Positions 41,288 through 51,866 of a stretch of DNA of 64,000 nt are shown here, in pieces. Within the stretch, counting starts at the first letter, position 1. Each line of letters starts with the position of its first letter. The stretch comes from Skeletonema tropicum (taxonomy: Eukaryota; Bacillariophyta; Thalassiosirophyceae; Thalassiosirales; Thalassiosiraceae). The notes beneath the pieces were generated by a model. That model ran no database searches, was not told the origin of the DNA, and was given only the letters and a program-made list of their open reading frames with translations. The position numbers and the translations under genes were made by a program. Where the stretch lies: assembly GCA_037178625.1 (NCBI GenBank), contig CM074128.1:992001-1056000 (forward strand), read 5' to 3'.

Positions 41288-43174
41288 ATGGCCTCAACCT
41301 GCGAGGCCTCCGCTGTCCACAGCAGCATCGCTGAGGTAGCTCTCAAGCTATTCTCTGTCGACGCGCAAGCTGCCGATCCAGCCGTAACGAAGCTCATCTC
41401 CATCCTTTTCTTGTGCACTTCGACTCTTTTCGTCATTGCTCTCCACTACGTAAACAAGGAATGGAAATTGGGCAGAGATTTCAAGTTATCTTTAGAGGCA
41501 CTATTTCAACGCGTTCCTGATATCTCAGGTGTTATTACTTTGCCAAAGGTTGATGGCAATGATCATGCAAAGAATGACAAGCCACAACCTCTCATTGATC
41601 CTGCTAGTCCATCTCTCGTGCAATGCTACTCTCCTGCATCACTCGGCAACATTGGAACTGTACCCAACCTCAGCGCCAAAGAAGTCTCTGAAATGGCCCT
41701 TCGCTCCAAGAATGCTCAGCAGGTATGGAAAACCACCACATTCGCTCAACGTCGACGAGTACTCCGTACACTCCAAAAGTATGTTGTGTCTCACGTCGAT
41801 GAAATTTGTCAACTTTGTGCCAAAGACTCTGGAAAGACTCAGGTGGATGCTCTATTGGGTGAAATTTTAACAACCTGTGAAAAGATCCGAACATTGTTGC
41901 ATCATGGTGAGACTTGGCTAGAACGTTCTCCTCGTGACGTAAATCCAATGATGATGCACAAAACTGCCTATGTGGAATATGTTCCATTGGGAGTACTTGG
42001 GATTATTGCTCCTTGGAATTATCCCTTTCACAATATGCTCAATCACGTTCTGTCGGGAATCTTCAGTGGGAATGGTGTCGTTACCAAGTGTTCCGAACAT
42101 ACGTCGTGGAGTTCCATGTATTTTCATGCCATTTGTCGTGCGGCCTTGGATGAGAATGGGTTTGACCCAGACTTGGTGCAACTTTGTACTGGTATGGCAG
42201 AGACTGGTAAGGCGCTTGTGGAGTGTTCTCATGTTGACAAGATTTTCTTTACTGGAAGTCCCAATGTAGGAAGGCATGTGATGAAGGGAGCTGCTCCATT
42301 TTTGAAGCCGGTAGTGCTTGAGTTGGGTGGAAAGGATGCTATGGTGTTTTGTGATGATGTCAAGTTGAATGAAGTTATTCCTTGGGCTATGCGTGGGTGC
42401 TTTCAGAATTGCGGTCAGAATTGTTGTGGGGTTGAACGATTGTTTGTTTATGAGAGCATCGCTGCTGACTTCATCAGTGGTATCAAAGATAAGGTAGCAA
42501 CTTTGCGCCAGGGGTGCCCATTGGGTGATGATGTTGATTGTGGTGCGATGGTAATGGATCAACAGTGCGATCTTATTCAAGCGCTTGTGGATGATGCCGT
42601 TGCACAGGGTGCAACTGTTCATTGTGGTGGAAAACGTAACACAACAGCTGCAGGGCAATTCTACCAACCCACTCTTCTCAGTGGTGTCACTTCTGAAATG
42701 AGAATATGGAAAGAAGAAGTGTTTGGACCTATCATGTGCGTAGTAGTTGTCCCTGGTGATGATGACGATGTTTGTGTCAGCATGGTGAATGACTGCCCAT
42801 TTGGACTCGGTTCGTCAGTTTATTCGGCTTCCAAGACTCGTGCACTTGCAATTGGGTCTCAGTTTAACACGGGCATGTTTACTGCCAATGACTTTGGCGT
42901 GAACTATCTTATTCAATCATTGCCATTTGGTGGTGTGAAAGAGTCTGGGTTTGGAAGATTCGCTGGCCCAGAAGGGTTGAGATCATGCTGCTTGGAAAGG
43001 TCGATTGTAATTGATCGTATTCCTGGCGTAAAGACGACCATTCCTGGTGCCATTGACTATCCAATGAACACAACCCAAGGCATGGGTTTCGGCAAGGGAT
43101 TGGTTGAGTTATTTTACGGTGACACTCTCTGGGGCAAAGTCAAGGCAATCGTGAACTTAATCCGTCACGGGTAA
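41288..43174 (+). CDS. Aldehyde dehydrogenase, membrane-anchored ALDH22-like
   Basis: A 628-residue protein from the ATG at 41288 (the frame is open further upstream without ATG). A hydrophobic N-terminal segment (KLISILFLCTSTLFVIALHY, about residues 36-55) should anchor it in a membrane. The ALDH core follows: YVPLGVLGIIAPWNYPFHNM (NAD-binding start), VDKIFFTGSPNVGRHV, VLELGGKDAMVFCDDV (catalytic Glu) and FQNCGQNCCGVERLFV (catalytic Cys in the GQNC context), then EVFGPIMCVVV and LPFGGVKESGFGRFAG. The N-terminal anchor and the C-terminal extension (LWGKVKAIVNLIRHG) resemble the plant/algal ALDH22 group. It would oxidise an aldehyde with NAD(P)+; the substrate is unknown. Confidence 0.93.
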   Translation: MASTCEASAVHSSIAEVALKLFSVDAQAADPAVTKLISILFLCTSTLFVIALHYVNKEWKLGRDFKLSLEALFQRVPDISGVITLPKVDGNDHAKNDKPQPLIDPASPSLVQCYSPASLGNIGTVPNLSAKEVSEMALRSKNAQQVWKTTTFAQRRRVLRTLQKYVVSHVDEICQLCAKDSGKTQVDALLGEILTTCEKIRTLLHHGETWLERSPRDVNPMMMHKTAYVEYVPLGVLGIIAPWNYPFHNMLNHVLSGIFSGNGVVTKCSEHTSWSSMYFHAICRAALDENGFDPDLVQLCTGMAETGKALVECSHVDKIFFTGSPNVGRHVMKGAAPFLKPVVLELGGKDAMVFCDDVKLNEVIPWAMRGCFQNCGQNCCGVERLFVYESIAADFISGIKDKVATLRQGCPLGDDVDCGAMVMDQQCDLIQALVDDAVAQGATVHCGGKRNTTAAGQFYQPTLLSGVTSEMRIWKEEVFGPIMCVVVVPGDDDDVCVSMVNDCPFGLGSSVYSASKTRALAIGSQFNTGMFTANDFGVNYLIQSLPFGGVKESGFGRFAGPEGLRSCCLERSIVIDRIPGVKTTIPGAIDYPMNTTQGMGFGKGLVELFYGDTLWGKVKAIVNLIRHG

Positions 43175-43514
43175 TTGCTGCATACATAGAGCATAAGTAA
43201 CTATTTGTTTAATTGTTTGAAGAAACTTGTTGTGATCGATATCAAGTATTCACCGTGATAATCGAATCAAACGATTTGGGCATGGAACTCATCCACCTTC
43301 GGGCCTCGGTAACAAGCATATTCTGGAGTTGTGGGAGTTGCATTCTGTTTTGCATCGTTCCTTACCTTGCATGCAAAGTTCGCTTTGCATGCAGGTATCA
43401 TGAGCGCAAATGTTGAGGATCCAAAGCTTTCATGTAATTGATTGAATTAAAGAGCTCCCCCTGCATCAAGTAGCTGTCCTATAACAATGTCTTCATTACC
43501 ATCATCACTTCAAC
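43175..43514. other. Convergent spacer carrying a strong hairpin
   Basis: A 340-bp spacer between the stops of the ALDH and FtsJ genes. It holds the hairpin at 43368-43393; no gene is supported. Confidence 0.4.
43368..43393. repeat. Perfect 11-bp hairpin with TTCG loop
   Basis: TGCATGCAAAG, loop TTCG, CTTTGCATGCA. All 11 pairs are Watson-Crick, and a T-G and a C-G pair can extend the stem outward. It sits between two convergent genes, where an RNA hairpin could affect 3'-end formation or stability. Function is not established. Confidence 0.5.
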
Positions 43515-44357
43515 TCAGTCACGCTTATTGATCGCAAGTAAGTACATCTCGCTACTTTCCTTTCTACTGGCCTTCGGCTTTATCACATGCACCGTTCGAA
43601 ACACACGCTTGGCAGCCTGCATTAAATCCTCTTCATTTTCTTTCCCACAAGAGAAGAACTTGCACAGAAATGAACCACCAGGTGCAAGCATTCCCTCATC
43701 TGCTTTTGGAGAGTAGGATGAATCAAAGCAGCTCCCTCCAGCTGAGAAGACGAGCGCTTGCTCACATAAATTTAACGTGCGTAGAGCGTCAGTTTGACTA
43801 TCACCCAAGAAATTTTGAGCCATATCACTCATTACGAGGTTTGCTCTCTCATTTTGTAATGCATCGATAATGAGTTGTTTTGTTTCTGACTTGGTGAAAT
43901 CCTCTTGAATAAAATCGAAGTTGGGCATGTTGAGAGATATCTTCGTTTCATCCAATGGCAGCAAATCGACAGCCACTATGATACCCTCTTTTACCTGAGA
44001 AGAGGCGTACAACGACCATCCTCCCGGTGCAGCACCTAGATCGACAACATTCATACGAGGTTGTAATAACTTCTTGTTTCTGCCAGTGACAGAAATGTCT
44101 TTCTTCTTCTTTATCAAGGCAGGATAATGTATTTCATTGATCTCTTGCAGCTTGAATGAAGCTCGACTGGGAAGACCCAGTGCTTGTGCCTTTTGCACAT
44201 ATGGATCTTTGTTCTGCCGTTGTATCCAATTTTGTGATGATTTCGATTGTTTTTGCTTCTTGAGCCTAATGCTGCTGGCGCTGATGGATCTGAATTGATG
44301 ATGCAGAGCACTATGAAGGGACGTTACTCTACGCGGATGCAATGCAGCGACGAACAT
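43515..44357 (-). CDS. Mitochondrial-type FtsJ/RrmJ rRNA 2'-O-methyltransferase
   Basis: A 280-residue protein from the ATG at 44357 (the frame runs upstream to a GTG at 44441 without another ATG). The N-terminus MFVAALHPRRVTSLHSALHH is basic and lacks acidic residues, as a mitochondrial presequence does. The SAM-dependent methyltransferase shows NVVDLGAAPGGWSLYAS (SAM motif I) and the K-D-K-E tetrad of the FtsJ family: Lys in SRASFKLQEI, Asp in VMSDMAQNF, Lys in FLCKFFSCG and Glu in SSEMYLLA. The closest relatives should be RrmJ/MRM2, which methylate a uridine in the large rRNA A-loop. A ~20-residue insert (GGSCFDSSYSPKADEG) separates motifs near 205-225. Confidence 0.92.
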   Translation of the reverse strand: MFVAALHPRRVTSLHSALHHQFRSISASSIRLKKQKQSKSSQNWIQRQNKDPYVQKAQALGLPSRASFKLQEINEIHYPALIKKKKDISVTGRNKKLLQPRMNVVDLGAAPGGWSLYASSQVKEGIIVAVDLLPLDETKISLNMPNFDFIQEDFTKSETKQLIIDALQNERANLVMSDMAQNFLGDSQTDALRTLNLCEQALVFSAGGSCFDSSYSPKADEGMLAPGGSFLCKFFSCGKENEEDLMQAAKRVFRTVHVIKPKASRKESSEMYLLAINKRD

Positions 44358-45235
44358 CTGTGCCAGACTGCAGAGCGCGGCCAAAGAAGATAAGGAGCCG
44401 ATTCGTTTTTCACTGTATACGCGCGCCGCCGCTCTTACCACTTCTTATTGGGATGCCAACCGCAGTTGCTTGAAGTATTCAGCAAAAATTGAACACCACG
44501 AATCAGTAGTCAGTTGATAGTGTCGATGATTGTCGAGTCGATGGGGAGCACAGAAGACGAATAACCATCGAAATTAAAAGCGTTATAATATTCAGCCGTA
44601 TGCCGCAGCCGTCTGCTGCCAATAGTGGGCGAAACGATTGAAACCAAACGCCCACCGCACCCCGAATGTATCACGGGGTGTTAGAGAAGGGAGAGAGGTG
44701 GTTATAGCTCGTGATTGTTGTTGTTAACGGTGTCTACTAAGCCTAGACCGCCATGGTGTGATTTGCTGGTAACATTATTTGGATGTCGGGTACCGACCAT
44801 GATCAGGCGTGACTGAGCGTGACTGGTAAGCTGCTATGTATGTTGAAATGGTATTTTCTTCCTACGAATTCCTCTGTAGATAGTGAAGAGTGTGACTTTG
44901 AGTGTGACTTTGAGTGTGACTTTGAGTGTGACTTTGAGTGTGACTTTGAGTGTGACTGTGATTGTGACTGTGATTGTGACTGTGATTGTGACTGTGATTG
45001 TGACTGTGAGTGTGACTGTGAGTGTGACTGTGAGTGTGACTGTGAGTGTGACTGTGAGTGTGACTGAGTGTGATCGTCACGCGTGATAAGTTCAAGGGGA
45101 AAGTGAAGTGCGAAGGTTGAGCTCCGCCCAGCCAGCTGCAGCCGAGCCACGCAACCTTCATCTCCTCCACCTCGCGCCACTGTTCAATGATTGACTCTGT
45201 GCTACTGCAACCTGCACCGAATCGCGAGATAAACC
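44358..45235. promoter_or_regulatory. Promoter region of FtsJ and cis-prenyltransferase genes
   Basis: An 878-bp divergent spacer. It contains an inverted repeat CACCCCG-9 nt-CGGGGTG (44658-44680), two loose GCGTGACTG units (about 44807-44825) and the 12-bp minisatellite 44888-45067. The repeats end ~170 bp before the cis-prenyltransferase ATG. Confidence 0.45.
44888..45067 (+). repeat. 12-bp minisatellite, 15 copies in variant blocks
   Basis: Fifteen head-to-tail 12-mers without indels: five GAGTGTGACTTT, one GAGTGTGACTGT, four GATTGTGACTGT, four GAGTGTGACTGT and a last GAGTGTGACTGA. Because 12 is divisible by 3, every frame is open and gives a false repetitive ORF; it is not thought to be coding. 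TGAC is the constant core of each unit. Confidence 0.97.
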
Positions 45236-46516
45236 ATGACCAATACCAACTGGAAAAGAAGAGCGGAAGGCATGCTCTCTCAATTCATAGAGGGAGGTGC
45301 CAATGCCGTCGACGTGGACATGTACTATGACTCGCCTACCTCTTCGCCGCCCAAACTACAGAACTATTTTCGTCTGGAGAATTTCAGCACCACCGGCCCT
45401 ACTCAACCAGCCTGTGCTGATTCAGTTTATGATCGACTACTGGGCTGTACCTGTCGTGAAGACCATGCTGTCGACGGAACATGTGCTTCTTTGTTCTTGC
45501 AGTGGGTGAAGTTGGCGCTCGGGAGGGCGGTAAAGGCATACTTGTCGAATCCAGTATTGTTGGCTTTGCTACCGTTGGCGCTGGGTGCTGCCATTGGCTA
45601 CTGTTTCGGTGCTAAAAACAATGATGCGAAACAACGACGCAAACAGACTACTTTATTAGGACGAGTATCTGAATTATATCAATGGGCATGTTTACATCTG
45701 TTACTCATCAGTCAATGCAAACCAAGTGAATTATTGTTTGATGAAGATCGAGACGAACGCACTCGTGCTGAATTACACGCAATAGAAACCAAGAGAGAAA
45801 GTGGGATAGCTTTAGAATGCGTCCCTCGACACATTGCAGTCATTATGGATGGCAATCGAAGATATGGGAAAGAGAAATATGGCAGTGCAACACGTGGTCA
45901 TTGGGATGGATCCAAAACACTCATGGAGTTTGGGAAATGGTGTATGAATGAAGGGATTGAAACACTTACAGTGTATGCGTTCTCGACTGAGAATTGGAAT
46001 AGAGACGCAGAAGAAGTATCTGCGCTAATGTCTATTTTTTGCAAATATTGTGATGAACTTCGTGGAGAAGCCATTCAGCGGGGTATGCGCGTACATGTTC
46101 TTACTACAGAGGGTGAACGTATTCCTGAGGATGTGAGGAGAGGTATTGAACGATTGGAGGAGGAAACGAAGCACTGTGCCGAATTCACATTGAATATTTG
46201 TTTGTCGTATGGAGGTAGAAATGAGATTGCCAATGCTTGCAAAGACATTGCGATAGATGTGCAAGCAGGAAATTTGGACATTACCGAAATTGGAGAGGAT
46301 ACATTACAACAGAAGATGCTTACGAATCATTGTTGCGATCCTGACATTATCATTCGAACTTCTGGTGAAGAACGACTTAGCAATTTCTTGCTGTGGCAGG
46401 CTGCTTATTCGGAGTTTTTCTTTCTGGAGAAACAGTGGCCAGAGCTTCAAAAGGAAGATTTGTTAGATGTTATACGAACGTTTGCCAATGGGCGTAAACG
46501 GCGATATGGCAAGTAA
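45236..46516 (+). CDS. cis-Prenyltransferase (dehydrodolichyl/undecaprenyl diphosphate synthase family)
   Basis: A 426-residue intronless protein; the C-terminal ~235 residues are the UPP synthase domain. Landmarks are PRHIAVIMDGNRRYG (Asp205, Mg2+-diphosphate site), LTVYAFSTENWNR, FTLNICLSYGGRNEI and IIIRTSGEERLSNFLLWQAA, and a C-terminal FANGRKRRYG. It elongates farnesyl or similar diphosphate with isopentenyl units to a long cis-polyprenol carrier such as dolichol. The ~195-residue N-terminal extension is unusual: it has a membrane segment (NPVLLALLPLALGAAIGYCF, about 105-124) and a Cys-containing part (LLGCTCREDHAVDGTC), suggesting ER anchoring. RTSGE plus RLSNFLLWQ fits the catalytic (DHDDS) rather than the NgBR-type subunit. 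ATG in an AAACCATG context. Confidence 0.95.
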   Translation: MTNTNWKRRAEGMLSQFIEGGANAVDVDMYYDSPTSSPPKLQNYFRLENFSTTGPTQPACADSVYDRLLGCTCREDHAVDGTCASLFLQWVKLALGRAVKAYLSNPVLLALLPLALGAAIGYCFGAKNNDAKQRRKQTTLLGRVSELYQWACLHLLLISQCKPSELLFDEDRDERTRAELHAIETKRESGIALECVPRHIAVIMDGNRRYGKEKYGSATRGHWDGSKTLMEFGKWCMNEGIETLTVYAFSTENWNRDAEEVSALMSIFCKYCDELRGEAIQRGMRVHVLTTEGERIPEDVRRGIERLEEETKHCAEFTLNICLSYGGRNEIANACKDIAIDVQAGNLDITEIGEDTLQQKMLTNHCCDPDIIIRTSGEERLSNFLLWQAAYSEFFFLEKQWPELQKEDLLDVIRTFANGRKRRYGK

Positions 46517-46667
46517 GTAATAGTAATAACAGATGAAAAAATCTAGAGCGCACGTCGGAAATATAGATTTTCTTATGAAAATAAAGTAATATACACTGTG
46601 AGCAGCAAATTGCAGAGATAACTAGTCAATCTTTGTTTTGCATTGGCAACTCAAGTAGACAGTCAAT

Positions 46668-49600
46668 CTACTGAGCTGAAACCTTGCGCCTCTTTGTGGG
46701 AGAATCGGACTCAAGATCATCGCCACGGCGAGAGCGCTTCTCCTTCTCCTTGTCAAACTTGGTGAGGTCAAGTGTCATAGTCCTACTTGAGTTACTAGAT
46801 ACATCACGGCAAATACCAACCAGAGACTCGCTGTTCTCATAGAATATGTCTTTGAGGCTGATGACAATGCATTGGAAATCGCTACTCCTTTGACTAATGT
46901 AGTTGCACACTTTATTCACGTTCACGTTGTCTAATGCTGCATCTACCTCATCCATGATAAAGAATGGCGCAGGGCGATAGGAATGAATGGCAAACAAAAG
47001 AGAAAGAGCTGCAATAGTCTTCTCTCCTCCACTGAGCTGTTCCATATCACGGAAACGTTTCATGGGAGGCATCGCATTGAATTTCATTCCACCACGGTAG
47101 GGTTCATCAGAATCATCCAGACTGAGATAGGCATTTCCTCCCAGTGGGTGCTTCTTGGATTTGGTCATATCAGTGTAAATGGTTTTCAAAGCTGCATCAA
47201 TCTTCTTGAAAGCAGTATTGAACTTGTGTGAACGATCCTTCCTGATTTTGTTGAATTCTTCGTTGGCCTTGCGGCTTTCTTCTTTCGCTGCGTTGAAGTC
47301 ATCGACAGTCGTCTTCACTTTCACTGTCATGGTGTCGAAAGCATCAGCAGCCTAGAAAAGTGGAGAAGTAAGTGAAGAATAAATTAGTTTCTCTTCGCCA
47401 TATAAAGAGCACGGACAAGCAATGAGTAAGTTTACCTTCATGTTGGGTGCAATTCCTTCGATCTCTTGGTTCAACTTCGAGATTTTGGATTCAAACTTCT
47501 GTTGGAGTTTCTCTTTTTCGGCTGCACTGCGACGCATCTTGAGATCCTCGTCCATATTAGAAAAGTCCACATTGCTAGCATCCTTCCTGTCCTTCACAAC
47601 CATGGAATTGCTCCTCTGCGAAAAGTGCGTTGAATCTTGAGTAGTCGATGGTTGGCTACTGCGGCGACTACGGCGACCACCACTTAAATCACTACTTTCG
47701 ACTTCATCATCATCTTCCTCCATTTCGTCATCATCACTAGCAACGGGCAAATCGACTTCATCAACTTTCGCTTTCTGCAATGTTTCGTGGAGTGTCTGCC
47801 GAAGGACAGCGAGGTCATTATCTTCGGCATTGACTTGCTTTTGGACTTTGGAACAGTCGCCCTCAGCTTCCTTCAAAGCGTCACGTGCCTCACGAACAAC
47901 TTCTTCCAGCTCTTGCTCTTTTTCTGTGGCCTGCTTCAAAGAGGATTCCGCATCAGCAAGCTTTGCCTTGATTTCCGACACTTCTGACGTGAGTTCTTCC
48001 TCGGTCTCAATGGCTTTCTTGAGCTCCTTTTCGTGCTTGGCTTTCTTCTTCCTCGCACCTGCCAACTTGGCATCGTAATCTTTTTCGTCTTCGTACTTCT
48101 TCTTGGCAGTGAGCTTGGCCAAGTGTTCACGGATATCCGTGCGCTTTTTGACAAAGTCTTCGCGAGCTTTGCCGATGGCCTCGTCGTAGGCGCGCAAGTC
48201 ACGAATTCCAGTCTCCTCACGGAAAGGTGCATAATGCTCTTCTTCAATGTCCCGGACAGCCTTGCGGCGCTTCTCAACTTGTTCATTGGCCTCCTTGATA
48301 TCCTCTTCGGCTTCAGCTTGCTGAGTCTCCAAGTTGGCAAAAGTTTTCTTTGAGCTTTTCAACAAGGCTGCCTGCTCCTTGAGCTTCTTCTTCGTGTACT
48401 CAAGATCACTCTTGGAATACTGTGCCTTGTTCCTCAAATTCCCAATAGTGTTCCTCAAGTCCTCAGCTTTCGCCGTGTGGCTTCCACTTCCTCGACCCGC
48501 AAGAGAGTCCAACTCCTCGCGTTCTACCTCAAGTTTCTCCTTCTTGGCACGTATTTGCTCCAATTTCTGTTCAGACCAACGCCCAGCACGGTTGCTATCG
48601 TCTTTGGTGGTACCACCAGTCATAGTACCCGCTTTGCTGATTACCATACCAGTCAAAGTTACTGCCTTGATGCGATCATCAACATTGCCAGCGTTACCTC
48701 GACGAGAGAAGCATAACTCTCTAGCGACATCCAAACTATCGCACACTACAGTATTTCCGACCGCGTACAAAACTGCACGGCGGTACTCATCATCGACTCT
48801 AATGACATCAGCAGCAAGCCTGTAGCGCTTATCTTTTTCTGCCATCGCGCGGATACGTTCAGTGCTCTCGGGGCTAGGGATCTGAATAGCATCAAGAGGA
48901 AGAAATGTTGCAGTTCCAATGCGCTGGTCTCTCATATACTTGATGGCATCAAAAGCAGTTTTCTTGGTGTCAACAACGATGGAGTCCATGTCCTTACCTC
49001 CAGCGACAGTCACTGCAAGATTATACCTATTTTGACTTGGACGGCACAAATCTACAAGGCGGCCTTTTACTCCTGGGAAGTGCCTCTTGAGGGCATTGAT
49101 TGCGCTCAAGACGCGCTCCTCTTCTTTGTCCTTTCGGCGGTCGTCTTTTGCTTGGCGAAGAGAATTGTTGATTTTATCAAGTTGTGCCTCGATAGCATCA
49201 CGTTTGTTTTGGTACTCAGATGCAGACTTTTGAAGATCTTGGAGCTCTGCCTCGGACGAGGTGAGTTCTGCCTGCGTCTTTTCAAGACTCTGTGAAAGAG
49301 GAACACAAGCAGATGAGTCACTTGACGCAAATACAGAGGACATGAATACTCAATGGTGTAGCACAGTCTTACCTTCTCGAGAGTATCCTTCCTTTGAGTC
49401 AATTCTTCAACACTTCTTTCTGCCTCTTCCTTTCTCCCGATCAATTCCTTTTTCTCTTCAGATACCTTGGCCGCTCTGGCCCTTGCACTTTCCAAAACTC
49501 TGGCTGCGGTATGTAGCTCCCGACGAGGAGCAGCACTCGCAACAGCTGCGGCATCACGCACCTTCTCGTATTGAACTTCCTGTTCCTCTGTCATGGACCC

Positions 49601-50870
49601 AACTCCAGTTTCAGATTCCTTGACTTCATCGTATTCCTTTTGAAGTTCACTTTCTTGTTCAGTGTACTCATCGATTTCGGTCTGCAAAGCGGAGAGCTTC
49701 TTACCGTGTGATGCTTTATCTTTTTCAATTCTTGAAACTCCCCTTTCATCGGATGCAACTCGTTTCTTCAAAGCCTGGATTGCTTCTGATGATTCAATAA
49801 CGCTGGGCTGCAACTTGTCTACTTCAGCTTCCAACTTGATGCGTAGCTTGTCTTTGGAACTTGTAGAACCACGAGCTTTGGATGCTTCCTTCTTGGCCTT
49901 CTTTAGTGATGCCTCCTTCTCTGTCACTACTGCTTGACACTCCTCAAGTGATTCCTGCAGCTCTGCTTTGTTGGACTCACGTTGCTGAATGTCTGAGTGA
50001 ATATGAAAGAGGAGCCATAAGAAATAGTTTTCTTTGAGAGTGGTACGTTGCTGGAGTAGGTCATGGAAACGCTCCGCTTCCTCCTGTTATTGGGATGACA
50101 ATAAGGAGCACAAAGTTTGAGTAAAAGGAACAAAAAATAGTATGAGCCCTAACCCCCGAATAGATAATAATACGCACCTTTTGCTCCTTCAAAACACGTC
50201 TCTCTGACTTGTGCTCCTTCGTCTTATTGTAAGCAAAAATGGTCTTTTGCTCGGCTTCATCCTTTGCTTTGAGAGCAAGTTCATACTCCTCTTTCAGATC
50301 AGCACTGCCACTCAAATTTTCAAACATTTCTACCAACTCCTTGGGATTTTTACGTGCCATACTTTCTACATCGCCCTGAAACACTAAAAAGTTCCTTGCC
50401 TTGAGAAGTACACCGATTGAGGCAAGTTTCTTCTCATACTGCTTGAACGTGACGGATTTTCCATTGATTTGATACTCTCCTGTCCCCTTGGTCGTAACAA
50501 TACGAGAGAAGATAGTTGTCTTTCCCTTGGGCAACTTTTTGAAAAGACGGCTCTGCTTTTGGGAGCTCTCCCCTTCCTCCTCATCGGTATCCCCATCCTC
50601 ATCTTTGGTGGGTTCAACGTACACTAGGGATGCTTTTGCACTCAGCGTCTCATCTCGCTCAGCACCTGGAGGACGAAATATCAAATCCTTCATTTGGTTG
50701 CTCCTCAGATCTCTGGATTGGACACCTAATACGAAGGAGATGGCATCCATGAGATTTGATTTACCTGATCCATTTGGCCCAATGACACAGGTGAAGTTGA
50801 AGAAGGGGCCGATACGCTGGATGCCAGCGTAGGATTTGAAGTTTTCGAGTTCAAGATATGTCACGGGCAT
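46668..50870 (-). CDS. SMC1: Cohesin subunit SMC1
   Basis: Four exons read on the minus strand: 50870-50178, 50083-49373, 49289-47436 and 47351-46668, joined in phase 0 by introns of 94, 83 and 84 nt (GT...AG each), giving 1313 aa (family about 1225-1250). The start is the ATG at 50870 (MPVTYLELENFKSYAGIQ). Walker A is GPNGSGKSN (31-39). Two long coiled coils flank a hinge containing FPGVKGRLVDLCRP and LTGMVISKAGTMTGG. The ABC signature and Walker B are EQLSGGEKTIAALSLLFAIH and FFIMDEVDAALDN. It forms the cohesin ring with SMC3. An acidic Ser-rich insert (DDDEMEEDDDEVESSDLSGG) interrupts the second coil, and the tail is basic (SPTKRRKVSAQ). Confidence 0.96.
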
Positions 50871-51866
50871 GTTGTATTGTCGGTAGCCCGGTAAAAGGGT
50901 TGTTCCTACTGTGGTGCGCAAGCGATACTTTCAGAAGATATTATATATTAATATGTTATACTTCGATGTGAGATGCAATATATCTGACATCTGTGACAAT
51001 ATAATAGAGAAAGGCAGAAAGAGCCGGTGAGCAGCAGAAGATTGCAGCGGTAGAGTTACCTCGTAATCAAAATATTATAATGCCAGCGCAACAAGAATAA
51101 AATCGTCTCCAAAGGAGATCTCAACGGTGGATTCATCCGAACAACTTTCCTATTCATCTGCGTTCTGATGAAGTATCGCCCGCCGAGGGCCGAGGGCAAC
51201 ACATCGTGAAAAATAGACGCCATTCTTGCGCCACTCGATCAACAACGAACATCAATTCATTAGCAGGAGGATCGGGGTCAGGTGTTACAACTTACACAGC
51301 GTTGTCCTCTGGCGTGCAGTGATATCGTAGTGAAGGTGAAGGGACTATTGTTCGTGTCGTGTCATGTGCATGTGGAGCAATTTAAAGAGAAAAATGCGGG
51401 GAGCAAGATTACGTAGGAATCAATAGTCAGCATTGCTACGCACTGATGAATACCCTTCCTGATGAAAGCTCCAATAAGTACGGTCCATTGCTCTTGATAA
51501 TAGATACTTGCTCTCCACTTTCTGTACCCATTCTACAGCTCCAGTGAAGGAAAGGCGGCTTGATTCAATGACCATGTGAGTGAGATAAGTCATTGAAAGA
51601 TTTTGAATAGAAGAAGTGGATGTTGCAATGCTACTTTGTTCGCCTACTTCTTTCACACCTTTCCGACCATCAACAAGAATAACATCATCATCTAATGGAG
51701 AAAAAAGATATTAATTAAGAATCAAAAATCCACTTTATCTATCGCAAAGCGTAACAAGATGGAAACGCAGTAGACCGGAAATGAACAGAATAAGATTCCA
51801 TCCACAAAAGTAGAAAGGGTCACAAAAACTGACACAAAAACATCACGTAAACTCAACATGGAAAAA
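50871..51866. other. Spacer upstream of SMC1 and downstream of the ammonium transporter
   Basis: Just under 1 kb. It must contain the SMC1 promoter and the transporter 3' UTR. The only coding-like content is an orphan frame at 51420-51690 on the minus strand, listed separately. Confidence 0.3.
51420..51690 (-). other. Orphan open frame, possible exon or gene fragment
   Basis: A minus-strand frame with no ATG start, opening after a splice-acceptor-like CTCCATTAG and reading DDDVILVDGRKGVKEVGEQS and on to a stop at 51420. Composition looks coding (MTYLTHMVIESSRLSFTGAV; FHQEGYSSVRSNADY), but no donor or first exon was found. Its first ~30 bases resemble the calpain segment encoding DDDVILVDD. 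It may be a remnant or the last exon of an unrecognised gene. Confidence 0.25.

Noticed and set aside
44888..45067. CRISPR-like array
   Set aside because: Units are contiguous 12-mers with no unique spacers, in a eukaryotic promoter.
44803..45180. Long repetitive ORFs on both strands over the minisatellite
   Set aside because: A 12-bp repeat is open in all frames if one unit is; the products (His/Ser, Asp/Cys or Val/Thr repeats) are artefacts.
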